The notes under the pieces: generated by a model | Databases searched by the model: none | The model's input: only the letters and a program-made list of their open reading frames with translations | What the model was told of the DNA's origin: nothing | NCBI RefSeq assembly: GCF_003384725.1 | Contig: NZ_QNVV01000017.1 | Coordinates: 47,071 to 111,070 of the forward strand | Length of the DNA: 64,000 bases | Origin: Chryseobacterium pennipullorum | GTDB taxonomy: Bacteria; Bacteroidota; Bacteroidia; Flavobacteriales; Weeksellaceae | Reading direction: 5' to 3' | Shown here: piece by piece, positions 25,979 to 34,005 of the stretch | Layout: each line of letters starts with the position of its first letter | How positions within the stretch are numbered: position 1 is the first letter of the stretch | Program-made: the position numbers and the translations under genes

Positions 25979-26734
25979 TTATGTTCCCTTCGGTCGTTCA
26001 CTTTCAGATTGTCCCGCTTTCCAGTAAGAACAAGCATACAGCCCCTGTGGATCCCAGTTCAGTATTGTTCTGAAATAATCCCGGAGTTCCCGTACCGAAG
26101 TATATTCCGCAGCGATATAAATATATTTTTTCTGTATATCTGAGGGGATTGCAACGGATTTTACCGTCGTTACCAGCTCGCTGCCTTTTTGCGGATGAGG
26201 GTTATGAAGCCATTGCACAGAAATATCAGCGGCAGAACAAAGGACAAGTTCATCTTCTTTACCCGGGACCTCCAGGATAACCTTTGCTGTTACATAGGAA
26301 GGAAACTGTTCGACAATCGCACTGATTACCGGTAAGGCGGTCGCATCTCCTGCCAGCAGATAGAAATCGGCATCAGGAATCAGGGATCTGGAGCTTTCTT
26401 TCATTCCTATTTCCAGCTGATCTCCTTCTTTCGCCTGTAATGCCCACCACGAGGCAGGTCCTTCATCGCCATGTGCAACAAAATCAATGCTCAACTCACC
26501 ATTTTCCAAATCGATTTTACGGTTAGTGTAGGTTCTTAACAGACAATTTCCCTCTCGTTCTGCTGATGGAATTAAGATCTTGTTGTTTGAGCCGGACCGG
26601 ACATTTGCCAAAAGCTTGGACTGACTTTTATCAATCTCAAAAACTACGCGGATCAGATGCGGCGTGAGATATTTTTTATTCTTAACCGTAAATACGGAAC
26701 GTATCTTATTCGTTTTTCCCGAATCTTCTATCAT
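25979..26734 (-). CDS. Siderophore-interacting protein (FAD-dependent ferric reductase type)
   Basis: The 251-residue protein is a typical SIP: FAD barrel with LLRTYTNRKIDLENGELSID (the RxYT flavin motif) and FVAHGDEGPASWWALQAKEG, both hallmarks of ViuB/YqjH proteins. An NAD(P)-reductase half follows (FYLLAGDATALPVISAIVEQ) and the end YIAAEYTSVRELRDYFRTIL. SIPs reduce ferric siderophores in the cytoplasm. It lies 11 bp after the MFS gene, so they form an operon started from the FNR-type box at 27979. Together with the siderophore locus at 41-56 kb it would complete iron release. Confidence 0.92.
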   Translation of the reverse strand: MIEDSGKTNKIRSVFTVKNKKYLTPHLIRVVFEIDKSQSKLLANVRSGSNNKILIPSAEREGNCLLRTYTNRKIDLENGELSIDFVAHGDEGPASWWALQAKEGDQLEIGMKESSRSLIPDADFYLLAGDATALPVISAIVEQFPSYVTAKVILEVPGKEDELVLCSAADISVQWLHNPHPQKGSELVTTVKSVAIPSDIQKKYIYIAAEYTSVRELRDYFRTILNWDPQGLYACSYWKAGQSESERPKGT

Positions 26735-26745
26735 ATATATTATAT

Positions 26746-27921
26746 TTATTTTTTGTTACCTAGTAAAATAACTATTGAAAGAATACAGCTGATCCCGCCG
26801 AATAAATACACAGCCTGATAATCCAGCCATCCGGCCACTAATCCTGCTATAGGTCCCGCGAGTCCCAGGGAAAGGTCTACAAAAGCTACATAAGCACCTA
26901 ATGCCGTTCCTCTCATTTGCGGTTTTACCTTTCGAATAGCAAGAACTCCCAAAGCAGGAAAAACCAGTGAGAATCCAACTCCGGTCAGTCCACAACCGAT
27001 GACAGCCATTGTTTTGGAGACAGAAGTCCAGATCAATACCTGCCCTATGACTTCAATAATCAAGGAAATGAAGGCTATCATGAAGCCTCCATACCGGTCT
27101 GGAAAAGAGGCAAAGAATATCCTCGTAAGGACATAGCAAAGTCCGAAGACCATAAATGCCATGGAGGCGTCACCCCAATTGTTAGCCGAAAAAAGTAAAG
27201 CAATAAAAGAAGCGATACACCCAAAGGCCATGGACGCAAATGCCAGACTAAGGCCCTGTCCGGATATCACACCAATCACTTTATAAAAAGGAGTTCTGAT
27301 ATGATCTTTGTCTACCGTTACAGCTGGCAGCCTTATGGTAGCCATCCAGCTTATCAGTGGAAGCAGGATCATCATCATTAATACCATAAGATCGCCATAC
27401 CCTTTGCTGAGCCATATACTTAATGGTGCACCTACAGCAATGCCTGCATACATCGCAATCCCGTTCCATGTCATTACTTTTCCGGAATTGGAGTGTCCTG
27501 CAAGGCCTATGCCCCACGTTAATGCCCCTGTTATCAGAAAGCTTTCGCCTATGCCGTGAATGACTCTGGCCAGCAACAGAAAGGCAATAGCCAAAGAAGG
27601 ATTAACCTGAAACAGTACAGCCGATACGTAGATAATGCCTGCTATAACGGCAAGTACTACACCGGACGTTTTGCTTTTTTTTGCCCCTTTGGTATCTGTT
27701 ATTTTCCCCGAATAGGCGCGGGTAACCAATGTAGCCAGTGACTGTAATCCGATAACAAGCCCTACCATAAGACTGTCAAACCCTAAATTGTCCTGCACAA
27801 ACCTGGGTAACACACCTAATGCAATGCCAATGGTAAGATAAACACCAAATACCGAAATAATAATAGGGGTAACAGCCTGATAAAAATTCATGGACTGTCC
27901 TTTTTCCAATGTTGTATTCAT
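26746..27921 (-). CDS. MFS transporter (YhhS/YfcJ-like), paired with SIP
   Basis: The twelve-helix carrier starts at 27921 (MNTTLEKGQSMNFYQAVTPI). A start 54 bp further upstream would put coding sequence into the promoter. Visible motifs are DSLMVGLVIGLQSLATLVTR and the basic loop AYSGKITDTKGAKKSKTSG between helices 2 and 3, and GKVMTWNGIAMYAGIAVGAP, typical of the YhhS/YfcJ branch. The operon with a siderophore-interacting protein suggests export or import of an iron ligand; this is inferred from context only. Confidence 0.88.
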   Translation of the reverse strand: MNTTLEKGQSMNFYQAVTPIIISVFGVYLTIGIALGVLPRFVQDNLGFDSLMVGLVIGLQSLATLVTRAYSGKITDTKGAKKSKTSGVVLAVIAGIIYVSAVLFQVNPSLAIAFLLLARVIHGIGESFLITGALTWGIGLAGHSNSGKVMTWNGIAMYAGIAVGAPLSIWLSKGYGDLMVLMMMILLPLISWMATIRLPAVTVDKDHIRTPFYKVIGVISGQGLSLAFASMAFGCIASFIALLFSANNWGDASMAFMVFGLCYVLTRIFFASFPDRYGGFMIAFISLIIEVIGQVLIWTSVSKTMAVIGCGLTGVGFSLVFPALGVLAIRKVKPQMRGTALGAYVAFVDLSLGLAGPIAGLVAGWLDYQAVYLFGGISCILSIVILLGNKK

Positions 27922-27948
27922 AAATTCTGTTGTATAAATATTTGACTG

Positions 27949-27992
27949 CAAATGTCTTTCAACAACCCATATCAAACTTTGATTTAGATCAA
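27949..27992 (-). promoter_or_regulatory. FNR/Crp-type activator site and -7 box of the MFS-SIP operon
   Basis: TTGATTTAGATCAA (27979-27992) is a second perfect TTGAT-N4-ATCAA box, centred 33 bp upstream of a degenerate -7 element GACATTTG (27956-27949). The spacing matches that of the box at 25319. Confidence 0.7.
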
Positions 27993-28016
27993 AAAATGAA
28001 TATGTCAGGTGTCTCT

Positions 28017-29621
28017 TTACCGGATCTGTTCCTGTAAGGAATCCATCTCATGGCAAACGGTTGCTGTCCAGAAATCAAGTTCCCATTCTTTTTTACGGAC
28101 TGTTTCTAAAGAAAATTCTCCTTTGTGATAGCTTCTCATGAGCTCTTTTCTCTGATACTCTACAAGTTGCAATTCAAGATCAAAATATTTCTTTTTCCAT
28201 TCCGTTTGTTGTGAGTCCGGGTTTTCCTCTACAGTATTAAGAAGCTGCATTTCTTCCCGTGTCAGTTTTTCGATCATAGTCTTAGTGGCATTCTCTGTCA
28301 TGATATGAGCGTACTGATCTTTTTTTAAAAAGAAAATGGACTTCTGTAGAAGCAGAATATCAAGTTCTCTTGCCTCTTTTTTGTCAGAAGGAACCGGTTT
28401 GATCCTGCTGATAAGTTTCGGAAGGGTTAATCCCTGAATAACCAGCGTGAAAATAATGACAACAAAAGACAAAAATAAGATCGTATTCCTCTGTCCTATA
28501 GCTGCTCCCGAAGCATCTGTTACTGGCAGTGCCAGCGCAGCTGCCAATGATACTACTCCCCTCATCCCAGACCATGAAAGAATAATAAAATCTTTCTTTG
28601 ACGGCCTAACAGTTGTATTCTTTTTTTTGAGTGTGTAGTGGGAAAAAACCGGAAACAGAGCCAGCACAGCAAATCTAATGACCACCAACACGGCAAACAG
28701 GAAAAAGCCGTGCAGGATGAGAACAGGCAGTTCCCTATAAGGGATCTTTGAAATGACTGTGGGTAACTGCATTCCCAGAATAAGAAAGATGAGTCCGTTC
28801 AGAATAAAGATAATCACCTCCCAGAAGTGGCTCATCTGTATTCTGCTTCCTGCGCTGAATAAAGTGAATGAATTCCACGACAGAAGCATCCCCAATACCA
28901 CCACGGTCAATACACCGGAGCAACCTAGGTGTTCTGCAAGGCTGTATGCTGCAAAAGGAAGCAGGATAACGGCAAATGTTTCAGCATTGGAATGCCCGTT
29001 AAAGTACCGGTGTATTTTTAAGAATACAGCCCCCATACCAACACCAATCAGTATCCCCCCCAAACTGATCCCTATAAACTGTACTCCTGCATCCCAAAAT
29101 GAAAACATTCCACTTACAATGGCTATCACGGCGCATTTATAGGCGATAAGGGCTGAAGCATCATTCAGGAGGCTTTCTCCTTCCAGAATGGTTGTAAGTC
29201 TTTGTGGCAGCGAAAAATTTTTCGTAATGCCTGTTGCTGCCACGGCATCCGGTGGGGATATAATAGCTCCGAGAACGAACGAGAGAGGCCAGGTAAACCC
29301 TGGAATGATAAAGTGGACAATAACAGCAACAATAGTAGTTGTAAGAAAAACCAGACCTATTGCCAAAACTGAGATAACAGGAAGTTCTTTTTTAAAATCA
29401 GGGATTGAAGTATTCCACGCTGCATCAAACAATATGGGCGGAAGGACCGCATAAAAGATTATTTCCGGACTCATGTCAATGGGAGGAATGATGCCGGTAA
29501 GGCTCAAAACCAATCCGGATGAAACCAGGACAATAGGAAGAGCCGGTTTTATCCGGTCTTTTACCGAAATTATGATGAGTAAAATAATGGATATCCAGAT
29601 TATTTTTTCAAGTTCTGCCAT
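28017..29621 (-). CDS. Na+/H+ antiporter, CPA1 family
   Basis: The 534-residue membrane protein shows the CPA1 motifs FYAVLPPILFDAAWNT (57-72), GAIISPPDAVAATGITKNFS (118-137) with the ion-binding Asp in SPPDAVA, LEGESLLNDASALIAY, and SWSGMRGVVSLAAALALP near the C-terminal side. A charged cytoplasmic tail of about 110 residues follows, with predicted helices. It would exchange Na+ or another monovalent cation for protons. It is followed downstream by the MFS-SIP promoter region. A weaker FNR-type box is placed upstream at 29669-29682. Confidence 0.92.
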   Translation of the reverse strand: MAELEKIIWISIILLIIISVKDRIKPALPIVLVSSGLVLSLTGIIPPIDMSPEIIFYAVLPPILFDAAWNTSIPDFKKELPVISVLAIGLVFLTTTIVAVIVHFIIPGFTWPLSFVLGAIISPPDAVAATGITKNFSLPQRLTTILEGESLLNDASALIAYKCAVIAIVSGMFSFWDAGVQFIGISLGGILIGVGMGAVFLKIHRYFNGHSNAETFAVILLPFAAYSLAEHLGCSGVLTVVVLGMLLSWNSFTLFSAGSRIQMSHFWEVIIFILNGLIFLILGMQLPTVISKIPYRELPVLILHGFFLFAVLVVIRFAVLALFPVFSHYTLKKKNTTVRPSKKDFIILSWSGMRGVVSLAAALALPVTDASGAAIGQRNTILFLSFVVIIFTLVIQGLTLPKLISRIKPVPSDKKEARELDILLLQKSIFFLKKDQYAHIMTENATKTMIEKLTREEMQLLNTVEENPDSQQTEWKKKYFDLELQLVEYQRKELMRSYHKGEFSLETVRKKEWELDFWTATVCHEMDSLQEQIR

Positions 29622-29638
29622 AGCTTTTTAGTAAGCCG

Positions 29639-29682
29639 CGAAATTAGACTGACGATGGTAGCAGAACTATGATCTATGTCAA
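29639..29682 (-). promoter_or_regulatory. Imperfect FNR/Crp-type site upstream of the antiporter
   Basis: ATGATCTATGTCAA (29669-29682) matches 8 of 10 fixed bases of TTGAT-N4-ATCAA. It is again centred 33 bp upstream of a degenerate -7 box (TAATTTCG, 29646-29639). The repeated spacing makes this worth listing despite the mismatches. Confidence 0.45.
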
Positions 29683-29695
29683 AATCGACCGGCCA

Positions 29696-30304
29696 TTAAT
29701 CAAAATCTAAAAAGCCATCTGCAAGCCGCTTCCACTGGATTTTAGCAACGCCCATCATTCCTCCTGCTGCGATGATCAGATTCCTGATCACATCAATAAT
29801 TCTTGCATTGAAGTTAGGAGATTCATTTCGTCCATAGACCGCTGCTATGATGTGCGTAGCATTTCTTTGGATCATAAATGTGGAGGTAGCTTTTGAACTG
29901 TAAAAATGGGCAATATGTTTATTCCCATTCTTCTGAGGATCTCTGGAAGGTCTGCAGATGATCAGGATGGTCTCAGAAGCAGCATCCTGATAATAACAGA
30001 TGTCTGTCACTTCTACCCAATCATAGCCGCCAGCTGACGGTTCTCCGGGTCCCGGAATATTGATTCTGACAAAATCCCCTTTCTGCACCTCGCGGTCAAC
30101 AGGCATAGCTTCAGAATCATACAGCTTAAATATGGCAAAACCTTTTCCGGAATAGCTTTCCCATATATTGACAGAGAATAACCTTTTCTTCAGTATTTCA
30201 AATTTAAGAGGAACCAATGCCTTCTCAAATTCTTTTTTGCTTTCAGTATCATGAAAACCACCGGATTTTTGTTCGGGAACGCCTTTAATTTGTTTAGGTT
30301 TCAT
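29696..30304 (-). CDS. Conserved-looking protein of unknown function
   Basis: The 202-residue cytoplasmic protein is not recognised. It has no signal peptide. It shows a lysine-rich N-terminus, a beta-rich middle with GDFVRINIPGPGEPSAGGYD (85-104) and a C-terminal mixed helix with ARIIDVIRNLIIAAGGMMGV before IQWKRLADGFLDF. The compact Gly/Pro loop suggests a barrel or SH3-like segment. It faces a 716-bp non-coding gap upstream. Its coding sense is supported by length and codon use. No function can be given. Confidence 0.7.
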   Translation of the reverse strand: MKPKQIKGVPEQKSGGFHDTESKKEFEKALVPLKFEILKKRLFSVNIWESYSGKGFAIFKLYDSEAMPVDREVQKGDFVRINIPGPGEPSAGGYDWVEVTDICYYQDAASETILIICRPSRDPQKNGNKHIAHFYSSKATSTFMIQRNATHIIAAVYGRNESPNFNARIIDVIRNLIIAAGGMMGVAKIQWKRLADGFLDFD

Positions 30305-30654
30305 TTTGCCTGTTTTCTAACAAATTAAGGAAAATATCATAACTTATTTTATGAGTGTAGTCACAATGAAAGTTTTGAGAAGTCAATGACTGTAAAGGGT
30401 ACTTGTTAGGACAATGAACTGATAAATACAAATTCAATGGGGATAGGCCTGAGCCTGTTCAACGATATCATATACCATCTATTTGGCTTTTAGCCAAAAT
30501 TTATTAGAAAAAGGAAGTTGTTTTAACGAGGTTGAATATTCGTTCAGGTACCACATAATGAATTTCGAAATATTAAAAAAAACAGGTTTCAGTTACCGAA
30601 TAGCTATTTTTAATTAAAATAAATAATTTTTAAAAAAAAGACTCATATGATGCT

Positions 30655-30683
30655 TTGCATAACACAAAATTTCCTTATATTTG
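30655..30683 (+). promoter_or_regulatory. Orphan promoter of a candidate small RNA
   Basis: TTG (30655-30657), 18 bp, TATATTTG (30676-30683) fit the Bacteroidetes consensus. No protein gene follows. A terminator comes about 40 bp later. Confidence 0.65.
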
Positions 30684-30689
30684 TGAATC

Positions 30690-30750
30690 GAAATAATTTT
30701 TTTTCATCATTTGTGTTTTTTTAAGGTCTCCACTCTTGGGGGCCTTTTTG
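30690..30750 (+). ncRNA. Candidate small RNA of about 60 nt
   Basis: The predicted transcript would start near 30690, contain two long T-runs (TTTTTTTT and TTTTTTT) separated by CATCATTTGTG, and end at the hairpin terminator. No known RNA family is recognised. It could be a stand-alone small RNA, or an early-terminated leader whose downstream gene is lost. Confidence 0.45.
30723..30750 (+). terminator. Terminator of the candidate small RNA
   Basis: AAGGTCTCC pairs over nine positions (two G-U pairs) with GGGGGCCTT around the loop ACTCTT. The pairing is followed by TTT and G. Confidence 0.8.
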
Positions 30751-31020
30751 TTTGCAATGATCCCATAATGGAAATATTACTTATAATATGAAAAAAGTAT
30801 AAAATGGGAAATATATATTGCTATTAATTTTTTGAATACCCGTCTGTAAAGGAATACTATACTACTGAATCAGCAATAAGTCAACTTTTATTATTTCCAA
30901 CCGATTGTAGAAAATACGAAGTCTCGCATCGGTTCTTCTGAAAATCTTCCGCTTTTTTTATTTGAACCCTCAATACTTTCTATATGGGATAAAAAATTTT
31001 GATAAAGGTTGAGCTAAAAT

Positions 31021-31803
31021 CTATTTCATCTTCTTTATAAAATCAGTAGGCCTGCAGTGCATAACAGACCCAAAGCTTCTGGTGTAGGCCTGTACACTCC
31101 TGTACCCTACCTCATACGCTATTTCTGATACCGTTAGGGTATCCGAGCTGAGCAGTTCGAGACTTTTTATAATCCGCAGCATCTGTTGGTATTTGCTAAT
31201 CGTAAGTCCTGTTTCTTTTTTGAAAATACGTTCAAGGGTTCTTGCAGATAGCGACGCCGTCCCCCCAAGATCATCTATTTTGATTTCGTTCCGGTAATGG
31301 TGATGAATGTATTCAATAGCTTTATCCAGACGCTTATCTTTAGGAAGACAAAGATGGAGTTTCAGTGAAAGCTTTACAAAATGAGGCAACTCATTAAAAA
31401 GGGCTTTAAGAAATACTGTTTCATCCGGATCCTTTGTCATGAGCTTAGACCATCTTTCGGCATATTTTATCATTTCCCTTAGAACCGGAGGAACCGAAAA
31501 CACATTGACGTCATTATAGAAGGCATCCTTTTTATCACAGTCTGCAAACATGATCATCAGCTTAATCTTTTCGGAATGTGAATTTGTTTTGTGAATGGCA
31601 TTGGGAGGAATCCATACCGCATGATTCTGGGGAAGAAGATAAATTCGCTCCTCAATGGTAATATACTGAAACCCACTTTCCACATAGACCAATTGTCCTT
31701 TATTATGGTGATGAAGAACATCATCATGAACCCAGTTTTCTTCGAACCAAACAAAATAGGGTTTTTGCAGTGCATCTATCTGTATACTATCATTGGCATT
31801 CAT
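31021..31803 (-). CDS. AraC-family transcriptional regulator
   Basis: The 260-residue protein has an N-terminal cupin sensor (QLVYVESGFQYITIEERIYL, then PQNHAVWIPPNAIHKTNSHS at about 38-77) and two C-terminal helix-turn-helix units at about 165-258: IDDLGGTASLSARTLERIFK with ETGLTISKYQQMLRI, and VSEIAYEVGYRSVQAYTRSF with RPTDFIKK. It is divergent from an MFS gene with a 77-bp shared gap holding a symmetric operator, so it probably controls that transporter and itself. The layout matches AraC/CynX-type pairs of other bacteria. Confidence 0.93.
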   Translation of the reverse strand: MNANDSIQIDALQKPYFVWFEENWVHDDVLHHHNKGQLVYVESGFQYITIEERIYLLPQNHAVWIPPNAIHKTNSHSEKIKLMIMFADCDKKDAFYNDVNVFSVPPVLREMIKYAERWSKLMTKDPDETVFLKALFNELPHFVKLSLKLHLCLPKDKRLDKAIEYIHHHYRNEIKIDDLGGTASLSARTLERIFKKETGLTISKYQQMLRIIKSLELLSSDTLTVSEIAYEVGYRSVQAYTRSFGSVMHCRPTDFIKKMK

Positions 31804-31824
31804 CTGTTGTCGTTTTAGGTTAAA

Positions 31825-31869
31825 ACTTTGGCAAAATTAAACAAAAATACTGTCTTAATTTTGCACAAA
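31825..31869. promoter_or_regulatory. Symmetric divergent promoter/operator between AraC and MFS genes
   Basis: ACTTTGGCAAAATTAA and TTAATTTTGCACAAAAG form an inverted repeat around 31847. Each arm contains a TAATTTTG -7 box, one for each direction (31839-31832 reverse, 31856-31863 forward). The two promoters thus face away from one another within one dyad, a natural site for the AraC regulator. Confidence 0.6.
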
Positions 31870-31880
31870 AGTTTTTTCCT

Positions 31881-33086
31881 ATGATGAAGAATGAAGTAAG
31901 AAAGAATGCTTCCTATTTCCTGCTTGCCATCAACGTTCTGGTGGTGGTACTTATTTCGAGTAACCTACGATCTCCTATTGTGGCTGTGGCCCCGGTACTG
32001 AATGAAGTAAGAGATGCATTGAAGCTGGATAATTTTCAAGTAAGTATGCTGACGTCAATTCCTCTTTTTATGTTTGCCATCTGTTCGGTAATGGTCAGCA
32101 GATTTTCCAGCAAGTTCGGCATCAGTAAACTTTTACTCTACTCTTTGATCATTTTAAGCTTTGGGCTGTTTCTCCGTATTACAGGAACCCTTTCGGGGCT
32201 TTTTCTGGGCTCCCTGTTTATTGGCCTCGGAATCTGCATTGGTAATGTGGTGACCCCCGGATACGTTAAAAATAATTTTCCAAAACAGATCGGCCTCATG
32301 ACGGGAATTTTTGCTGTGTCAATGAATCTTACCGCAGCACTGGCATCGGGTTTCAGTGTACGGATTGGAGAGTGGACCGGATTCGGATGGCGTGGTTCAC
32401 TTGGAATTTGGCTGGTGATTGCAGCCTTAGGGTTCCTTGTTTTAGTAACAGAACTCCTATTCAACAGAAAAAACCGGGATCAGGTAAAAGTTGCATTAAG
32501 CACATCAGGCTTTAATATGTTCAGGTCTGCCCAGGCATGGAACATCAGCATTTTTATGGGGCTTCAGTCTTTGTTTTATTACTGCCTCGTTGCGTGGCTG
32601 CCTTCCTTCCTTGCAGATTACCATATGCAGGGGGAAAGTTCAGGCTGGGTACTTTTTGTCATTCAGATCACCATGATCCCGGTAACGTTCTGCTGTCCGA
32701 TCATTGCCAGCAAAATGAAAGACCAGAAAGGGATGATTGTATTGGTCTGCACCCTGATGCTGGTGAGTACCCTGATGTTTGTGGTATTAAAATCGGAGCT
32801 GATTTATCTTAATGCTGTCATCATAGGAATTGCGAATGGTCTATCTTTCTCCTTGTCTATTTTGTTTTTTTCCACAAGAACCAAAAGCAGCATCAATGCG
32901 GTAAAAATTTCCGGCATGGCACAGTCAGTAGGTTATCTGATTGCTGCATTCGGACCGCCGGTTTTCGGAAAACTTCATGACTGGGATATTTCCTGGAATG
33001 CTTCTTTTTATTTTCTCAGCACTGCGGTGCTGCTGATGTTTTATTTTGGAATGAAAGCGGCAAGAAATAAGCATGTAGAAGACTAG
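31881..33086 (+). CDS. MFS transporter, CynX/NimT family
   Basis: The 401-residue carrier has twelve predicted helices. ISSNLRSPIVAVAPVLNEVR (25-44) is the CynX/NimT signature region after helix 1. ITGTLSGLFLGSLFIGLGIC and GNVVTPGYVKNNFPKQIGLM in helices 4-5 support the same branch, which carries cyanate, nitroimidazole-like or other small anions and drugs. Start could also be the second Met three bases on. It is divergent from the AraC regulator and ends only 7 bp from the converging YetF gene, without a visible hairpin between. Confidence 0.92.
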   Translation: MMKNEVRKNASYFLLAINVLVVVLISSNLRSPIVAVAPVLNEVRDALKLDNFQVSMLTSIPLFMFAICSVMVSRFSSKFGISKLLLYSLIILSFGLFLRITGTLSGLFLGSLFIGLGICIGNVVTPGYVKNNFPKQIGLMTGIFAVSMNLTAALASGFSVRIGEWTGFGWRGSLGIWLVIAALGFLVLVTELLFNRKNRDQVKVALSTSGFNMFRSAQAWNISIFMGLQSLFYYCLVAWLPSFLADYHMQGESSGWVLFVIQITMIPVTFCCPIIASKMKDQKGMIVLVCTLMLVSTLMFVVLKSELIYLNAVIIGIANGLSFSLSILFFSTRTKSSINAVKISGMAQSVGYLIAAFGPPVFGKLHDWDISWNASFYFLSTAVLLMFYFGMKAARNKHVED

Positions 33087-33093
33087 CCTTTTC

Positions 33094-33801
33094 TTAGGTC
33101 ACCCGTTTTTTGTTGCTGGATGCTACCCACTCCTCCTTACCACAGTCCGGACATTTACCGGCAGTTCCAGCTTTTTTATGTTCCGTGTGACCACAGAATG
33201 TACAGGAATAATGACCTTCTTTGTTCAGGTTTTTCAGGGGATGATCCAATGAATCCGGCATGATGGGAAGACCATACTTCACTGATTGATTTTCGAAAAA
33301 AAATACACTGATCTCACCGGAGCTTTCTTCAATGGCCATTTCCACCTGCCCAAGCTGGGAAACCCCTTTTAGTCTAAGCTCTGCAAAAAATTCGTCACTT
33401 CCCAGATTTTCTTTTTGAAAATTGTTAATGGAAAACTCTCCGTCTCTTATCAGACAGATTGATTTTCCCTCTACAAGTTTCTCAAAACGCTTACTTTTCC
33501 CAATAAAAAATGTAACTATGGAATAAAGGAGAATGATTACCACAAAAACCATAAGAGAAGAGATGATTCCTACATCTTTATTAAACATGGGATCACCGGC
33601 AGCAGAACCGAGACCGATAATGACAACCAGTTCAAAAATAGAAAGCTGCTTAACACCTCTTTTTCCAAGAATCCTTAATCCGATGATAATAGCAAGGAAC
33701 ATAATCATAGTCCGAAGAATAATTTCTAAAATAAAAGACCATTCTTCGTGTCCCATTAATAATTCTTTCCAGTCAAGGTGTATAAGAAAAACTGAAAGCA
33801 T
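33094..33801 (-). CDS. YetF/DUF421 membrane protein with C-terminal zinc ribbon
   Basis: The start at 33801 (MLSVFLIHLDWKELLMGHEE) is chosen because the family begins just so. The longer open frame upstream has low-complexity, non-family residues. Three membrane helices follow (MIMFLAIIIGLRILGKRGVK, then FELVVIIGLGSAAGDPMF), then the YetF cytoplasmic domain (SICLIRDGEFSINNFQKENL, DEFFAELRLKGVSQLGQVE). The last 45 residues add a rubredoxin-like ribbon with CTFCGH and CPDCGKEEW. YetF-type domains occur in spore and membrane-stress proteins; the biochemical role is unknown. The ribbon is an extra seen in some Bacteroidetes members. Confidence 0.87.
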   Translation of the reverse strand: MLSVFLIHLDWKELLMGHEEWSFILEIILRTMIMFLAIIIGLRILGKRGVKQLSIFELVVIIGLGSAAGDPMFNKDVGIISSLMVFVVIILLYSIVTFFIGKSKRFEKLVEGKSICLIRDGEFSINNFQKENLGSDEFFAELRLKGVSQLGQVEMAIEESSGEISVFFFENQSVKYGLPIMPDSLDHPLKNLNKEGHYSCTFCGHTEHKKAGTAGKCPDCGKEEWVASSNKKRVT

Positions 33802-34005
33802 ACAAATTATTTTATGGGTAGAATTCAAAAAACAAGCCATATCTTCAGCATAAAAAAAACTGTACATGTTACAGGCTACTGCTGCATCAGATAAACGATA
33901 ACAAGGCTTACGAGGCAGTAAAAACGACAGAAGGAAAAACCATATCATTCTACAGGCAAAGATATATCGTTTTCCTTCTGAAGTACAAAAGGATCAATTG
34001 GACAT

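Larger units (their letters stand above)
30305..31020. other. Long gene-free stretch with a candidate small RNA
   Basis: This 716-bp gap has no convincing protein gene. Its one clear structure is the promoter-terminator pair at 30655-30750, listed separately. The rest is AT-rich. Confidence 0.55.
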
